Source: Chloroflexota bacterium
GTDB taxonomy: Bacteria; Chloroflexota; Dehalococcoidia; Lucifugimonadales; Lucifugimonadaceae
Length of the DNA: 64,000 nt
Direction of reading: 5' to 3'
NCBI GenBank assembly: GCA_022564545.1
Contig: JADFLG010000001.1
Location: forward strand, 1 to 64,000
A program made the position numbers and the translations under genes. The notes under the pieces were generated by a model, which searched no databases, was not told the DNA's origin, and was given only the letters and a program-made list of their open reading frames with translations. Numbering within the stretch: position 1 is the first letter of the stretch; every line of letters starts with the position of its first letter. Of this stretch, positions 60,757 through 64,000 are shown one piece after another.

Positions 60757-61572
60757 ATGTCACCGGAAATTACAGTCGCAGTAAACGGCGCACTCGGCAG
60801 GATGGGTTCTACCGTCCTGGCTGCTGCCGCTGCCGAAGACGGTATTACTCCGGTGGGTGGCGCTGATATAGCTGCTACCACCGACACGGTCGCGATTTCC
60901 GGTACAACGGCGTCAGTGCCACTGGCTTCGGACCTGACGGCACTTTTCCAGACCATTACGCCGGATGTCGTCGTCGACTTCACGAATGGCGAGGCGGCAA
61001 AAGAGGCGATCGCCACCTGCGTTGAAGCCGGGGTCAGGGTTGTATCGGGATCGACGGGACTCTCCACCGAAAACCTCGATGAACTCGGTCTGCTGGCGGC
61101 AGAAAAAGGTGTTGGGGTCATCTCGGCTTCCAACTTCGCGCTCGGGGCAGTTGTGCTGATGCACCTTGCTGGCATTGCTTCAAAATATTTCGATTATGCC
61201 GATCTGATCGAGAGCCACCACGAAGCCAAGGTCGATGCCCCTTCCGGAACGGCGCTTTCCATTGCGAAGGCGATGATCGAAGGCCGCGGTTCCCGATTTG
61301 AACAGAACGTTGCAGACTTGCAAACTCTCGCCGGCGCTCGCGGCGGCGATTACGAGGGGATAAACGTTCACAGCGCACGAATGCCCGGCCGGGTCGCTCG
61401 ACATGAGGTCGTCTTCGGGGCCCTCGGCCAGACGCTGACGATCACCCACGACTCGATCAACCGTGAGAGCTTTATGCCCGGTGTGATGCTGGCAGTTAAG
61501 CGCGTGATCAACGAAAATGGGCTCATCGTCGGTCTCGATAACGTTCTCGGCCTCGGCAAACCAAAGCCTTAG
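60757..61572 (+). CDS. dapB: 4-hydroxy-tetrahydrodipicolinate reductase
   Basis: Reduces the DapA product in the lysine/diaminopimelate pathway with NAD(P)H. The product is 271 residues. Nucleotide motif VNGALGRMGSTVLAAAA opens the protein. The catalytic stretch IESHHEAKVDAPSGTAL has the paired His and the Lys, and the C-terminal VFGALGQTLTITHDSINRES is typical. It begins a dapB-asd-dapA run. Confidence 0.95.
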   Translation: MSPEITVAVNGALGRMGSTVLAAAAAEDGITPVGGADIAATTDTVAISGTTASVPLASDLTALFQTITPDVVVDFTNGEAAKEAIATCVEAGVRVVSGSTGLSTENLDELGLLAAEKGVGVISASNFALGAVVLMHLAGIASKYFDYADLIESHHEAKVDAPSGTALSIAKAMIEGRGSRFEQNVADLQTLAGARGGDYEGINVHSARMPGRVARHEVVFGALGQTLTITHDSINRESFMPGVMLAVKRVINENGLIVGLDNVLGLGKPKP

Positions 61573-61708
61573 CCAGCGCTGCCGGGTTTTCGGTATCGCT
61601 GGCAAACCCGGTAATTTTCAAAAAAGTGTTTGGTTGCGTGGGGCTGCTCGACGCGTTCGTCTCGCCAGGGACGTTTGGGGCGACTGCGCAATGTTGTGAG
61701 ACGTTGAA

Positions 61709-62749
61709 ATGAACAGTAACGACCTTAATATTGCGATTGTTGGAGCGACCGGCGCCGCCGGTGGCACTGCTGTCAAATTGCTCCTCGAGCGAGACCATCC
61801 AGCCGAAAAAATCAGGGTCATGGCGTCAGAGAGGTCGGCCGGAAGAAAGATCCCATACGGTAAAGCCGAGTTAACGGTCATCAGGGCGATCCCTGAAGCA
61901 TTCGAAGGCATTGACGCAGCTCTATTCGCCGCAGGGGGGCTGGTCAGCAAGCGGCTGGCCCATAAAGCTGTCGAGCGCGGTGTTTTCGTAATCGACAAGG
62001 GTTCCATATTTCGAATGGACCCAAACATCCCGCTCGTTGTTCCAGAAGTGAACAGCGACGACATTGAGTGGCACCCCGGCATTGTGTCGACGCCCAACTG
62101 CTCGACCACACCACTGGTGATGGTGCTCGACGCACTGCGCAAACTTTCACCTGTGAAGGCTGTAACGGTTGCCACTTACCAGTCGACGACAGGCACCGGG
62201 GTTGCTGCCAATGAAGAGCTGATCGAGCAATCTCGCGCCGTGCTGACGGGTGGCGAGGCGATACCCAATGTTTACCCGCACATAATTGCCTTCAACGTCA
62301 TTCCCCAGGTGGATGACTTCCTCGAAAACGGGTACACGAAGGAAGAACAAAAGATGCTGAACGAATCACGCAAAATCCTGCACGATGATCATTTGCCCAT
62401 ATCTGCGACCTGTGTAAGGGTGCCGGTCGAAATTTCGCACAGCGAATCCGTGCAGATCGAGTTCGAATCGAGTGTCAGCGTCGAGGATGCGTTCCGAGTT
62501 CTTGACGATTACGACGGGGTGAGGGTTGTAGACGACCCCGGCCAGAATCAATACCCTATGCCACTCGAAGCAACCGGTAAGGATGACGTGCTTGTCGGGC
62601 GTATTCGCAAAGACATCGCACACGATCATGGCCTGGTGCTGTGGCTTTCGTGTGACAATCTGCGTAAAGGTGCCGCGTTGAATGCACTGCAAATAATGGA
62701 CGAGGCGTTGCGCAGAGACGCGTTCAGACCGGCGGCGCAGCGAAACTAA
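61709..62749 (+). CDS. asd: Aspartate-semialdehyde dehydrogenase
   Basis: Makes aspartate semialdehyde, the branch-point for lysine, threonine and methionine. The product is 346 residues. NADP motif IAIVGATGAAGGTAVKLLLE opens it. The catalytic Cys is in STPNCSTTPLVMVL near residue 131, and TYQSTTGTGVAANEELIEQ is the phosphate-binding stretch. The C-terminal half carries CVRVPVEISHSESVQIEF with the catalytic His. It is flanked by dapB and dapA. Confidence 0.95.
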   Translation: MNSNDLNIAIVGATGAAGGTAVKLLLERDHPAEKIRVMASERSAGRKIPYGKAELTVIRAIPEAFEGIDAALFAAGGLVSKRLAHKAVERGVFVIDKGSIFRMDPNIPLVVPEVNSDDIEWHPGIVSTPNCSTTPLVMVLDALRKLSPVKAVTVATYQSTTGTGVAANEELIEQSRAVLTGGEAIPNVYPHIIAFNVIPQVDDFLENGYTKEEQKMLNESRKILHDDHLPISATCVRVPVEISHSESVQIEFESSVSVEDAFRVLDDYDGVRVVDDPGQNQYPMPLEATGKDDVLVGRIRKDIAHDHGLVLWLSCDNLRKGAALNALQIMDEALRRDAFRPAAQRN

Positions 62750-62788
62750 AATAGCGAACGCGATTTACCGACGAGAGGTCGGTCACAT

Positions 62789-63691
62789 ATGGCAGAACTG
62801 GGGCGACTCCTGACAGCAATGGTTACACCCTTCACAGAAGAGGGGGATGTCGACTACCCGCGGGCAAGAGAGCTGGCGAAGGCGGTTCTCAAATCGGGTT
62901 CCGACGGGCTTGTGATCGGCGGGACCACCGGTGAAGCACCGGCGATGAACGACGATGAAAAGCTCAGGCTCTACGCGGAGGTCAAGGAAGCGATTGGCGA
63001 GGACGGCGCGGTGATTGCCGGGACGACCGACAACAACACGCGCAACTCGATTGCCGCGTCCCGAGAGGCCGAAAAGGTCGGTGTCGACGCGATATTGATG
63101 ACTGTGCCGGCCTATAACAAACCAACGATGGGTGGCCTGTACCAGCATTTCACCGCGATCGCCGACGCGGTTGGCATCCCCGGAATTCTGTACAACGTTC
63201 CATCACGAACGGCACTGAACATGGATGTCGCGACAATGCTCAGGCTTGCCGAGGTGCCCAATATTATTGGCGTAAAAGAGGCTTCGAGCGATGCCGATCA
63301 GATCGCATTCGTGATCAGGGATTCGCCCGATGGCTTCAGGGTCTGGAGCGGCAACGACAACGAGACGTTCGCAACAATGGCCACTGGCGGATACGGGGTC
63401 GTCAGCGTGGCCGGAAATATTATTAGCGGTCAGATCCAGAAAATGATGGGGCTGCTGCTTGAAGGCGATATCGAGGCCGCGGCGGCGGAGCACCTGCGTT
63501 TGCTCCCCATCTTCAAAGCTCTGTTCATCATCACGAACCCGATCCCGATTCGATATGCACTGAACAGGTCGGGCTTTGACGTTGGACCCGCGCGGTTGCC
63601 CATGATTCCCGAACCTGCCGAACTCGAAGCGTTCAGCAAGCGGTTCGACCCGGTTATGGACCAGTACGAGATTGACCTTTCAGATTCGTAG
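62789..63691 (+). CDS. dapA: 4-hydroxy-tetrahydrodipicolinate synthase
   Basis: Condenses pyruvate with aspartate semialdehyde. The 300-residue TIM barrel has AMVTPFTEEGDVDYPRAREL, the GGTTGEAPAMNDDEK phosphate-like loop, the Tyr in ILYNVPSRTALNM and the Schiff-base Lys in NIIGVKEASSDA. GAGAGG precedes the ATG. Its operon context marks it as the biosynthetic enzyme, in contrast to the paralogue at 29715. Confidence 0.95.
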   Translation: MAELGRLLTAMVTPFTEEGDVDYPRARELAKAVLKSGSDGLVIGGTTGEAPAMNDDEKLRLYAEVKEAIGEDGAVIAGTTDNNTRNSIAASREAEKVGVDAILMTVPAYNKPTMGGLYQHFTAIADAVGIPGILYNVPSRTALNMDVATMLRLAEVPNIIGVKEASSDADQIAFVIRDSPDGFRVWSGNDNETFATMATGGYGVVSVAGNIISGQIQKMMGLLLEGDIEAAAAEHLRLLPIFKALFIITNPIPIRYALNRSGFDVGPARLPMIPEPAELEAFSKRFDPVMDQYEIDLSDS

Positions 63692-63834
63692 ATCGACTGA
63701 CACGGTTCAGTCTGGCCAGTTTGGAACGGTCGAAACAGGGTCCTGAGTTCGAGTGATTTACACGGATACTGGACATTAACCCCATGCCCTGGGCCACCGG
63801 AATATGTCACGCTGAAATCAGCAAAGCTGTTTAG

Positions 63835-64000
63835 ATGACCTGCACGGGAAGCAATCGTTTGGGCACTGACCGAAAAAGCATCGTCGTGATCGGCGGGGGA
63901 AATGGTTCCTCCGTCGCCCTTCGCGGCCTGAAGACACACGACCTGGCCCTGACGGCGATCGTCACCATGTTCGACAGTGGTGGCAGCAGCGGGATTCTGC
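63835..64000 (+). CDS. YvcK/CofD-family protein, N-terminal part (cut by window edge)
   Basis: The first 55 codons are visible. After a short leader comes [18 protein letters not shown], then [19 protein letters not shown], the two glycine-rich motifs of the YvcK (gluconeogenesis factor) / CofD (2-phospho-lactate transferase) superfamily. A TTG at 63859 is an alternative start nearer the motif. YvcK-like proteins bind UDP-GlcNAc and affect cell-wall synthesis; that would fit the GlmU context, but the fragment is too short to choose between YvcK and CofD. Confidence 0.82.
   Translation, partial: MTCTGSNRLGTDRKSIVVIGGGNGSSVALRGLKTHDLALTAIVTMFDSGGSSGIL

Noticed and set aside
1-64000. CRISPR array, prophage or complete insertion sequence
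   Set aside because: No regularly spaced identical direct repeats, no phage structural or packaging genes and no transposase were seen. The XerC/D-like gene sits in a housekeeping context.

Overview
The window is a dense bacterial chromosome segment. It is moderately GC-rich, uses ATG, GTG and TTG starts freely, and mixes genes with strong Shine-Dalgarno sites with a few that look leaderless. The clusters rpmF-DUF177-fabD-acpP, rnj-ftsK, aroQ-pepP-efp-xseAB, topA-xerC-dprA, tig-clpP-clpX, rpsO-pnp and dapB-asd-dapA, together with RNase J, family-4 uracil-DNA glycosylase, HemQ-type chlorite-dismutase fold protein and a YvcK/CofD homologue, suggest a monoderm or monoderm-like lineage. Chloroflexota (a marine SAR202 / Dehalococcoidia-like genome) is my best guess; this is inferred from gene content and was not tested by search.

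Layout. 1-8.7 kb is a mostly minus-strand housekeeping block: DUF177, L32, FabD, NusB, ACP, uracil-DNA glycosylase, RNase J and FtsK. 8.7-19.9 kb is accessory. It carries repeat families, a HAD phosphatase, a large collagen/YadA-head/S74 surface protein, a duplicated NUDIX gene (one copy broken) flanking a VTT-type membrane protein, methyltransferases, another NUDIX protein, an M50-like membrane protein, a lipoprotein, a GNAT, an HNH-like protein, a VOC protein and an orphan adenine/cytosine-N4 DNA methyltransferase. 20-34 kb is metabolic: acyl-CoA dehydrogenase, ruvCAB, a heterodimeric ABC exporter pair, a RimI-like GNAT, a zinc-ribbon membrane protein, a DapA-family aldolase, ferredoxin-dependent sulfite/nitrite reductase and HemQ. 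34-42 kb holds ferredoxin, an A-type Fe-S carrier-like protein, an Lrp regulator, BioY, AspRS and tig-clpP-clpX. 42.7-52.7 kb is a second minus-strand block: a PurN-like formyltransferase, xseB, xseA, efp, pepP, aroQ, xerC, topA, dprA and two serine tRNAs. 53-64 kb holds glmU, a CBS-domain membrane protein, a broken GNAT, a collagen-like lipoprotein, rpsO, pnp, dapB, asd, dapA and the start of a YvcK/CofD gene.

The most interesting signal is upstream of the sulfite/nitrite reductase (30.78-30.98 kb). An extended -10 box lies directly before a 15-codon reading frame containing Cys-Ile-Cys. It is followed by mutually exclusive antiterminator and terminator stems and then the reductase. This has the architecture of a cysteine-responsive ribosome-stalling attenuator on a (near-)leaderless transcript. 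The second theme is the 8.7-16.2 kb accessory tract. Three kinds of dispersed repeat (a ~70-bp REP/MITE-like element with short terminal inverted repeats, a ~230-bp paralogous segment that ends at two start codons and supplies their Shine-Dalgarno, and a 53-bp tandem repeat) surround duplicated and decaying genes there.
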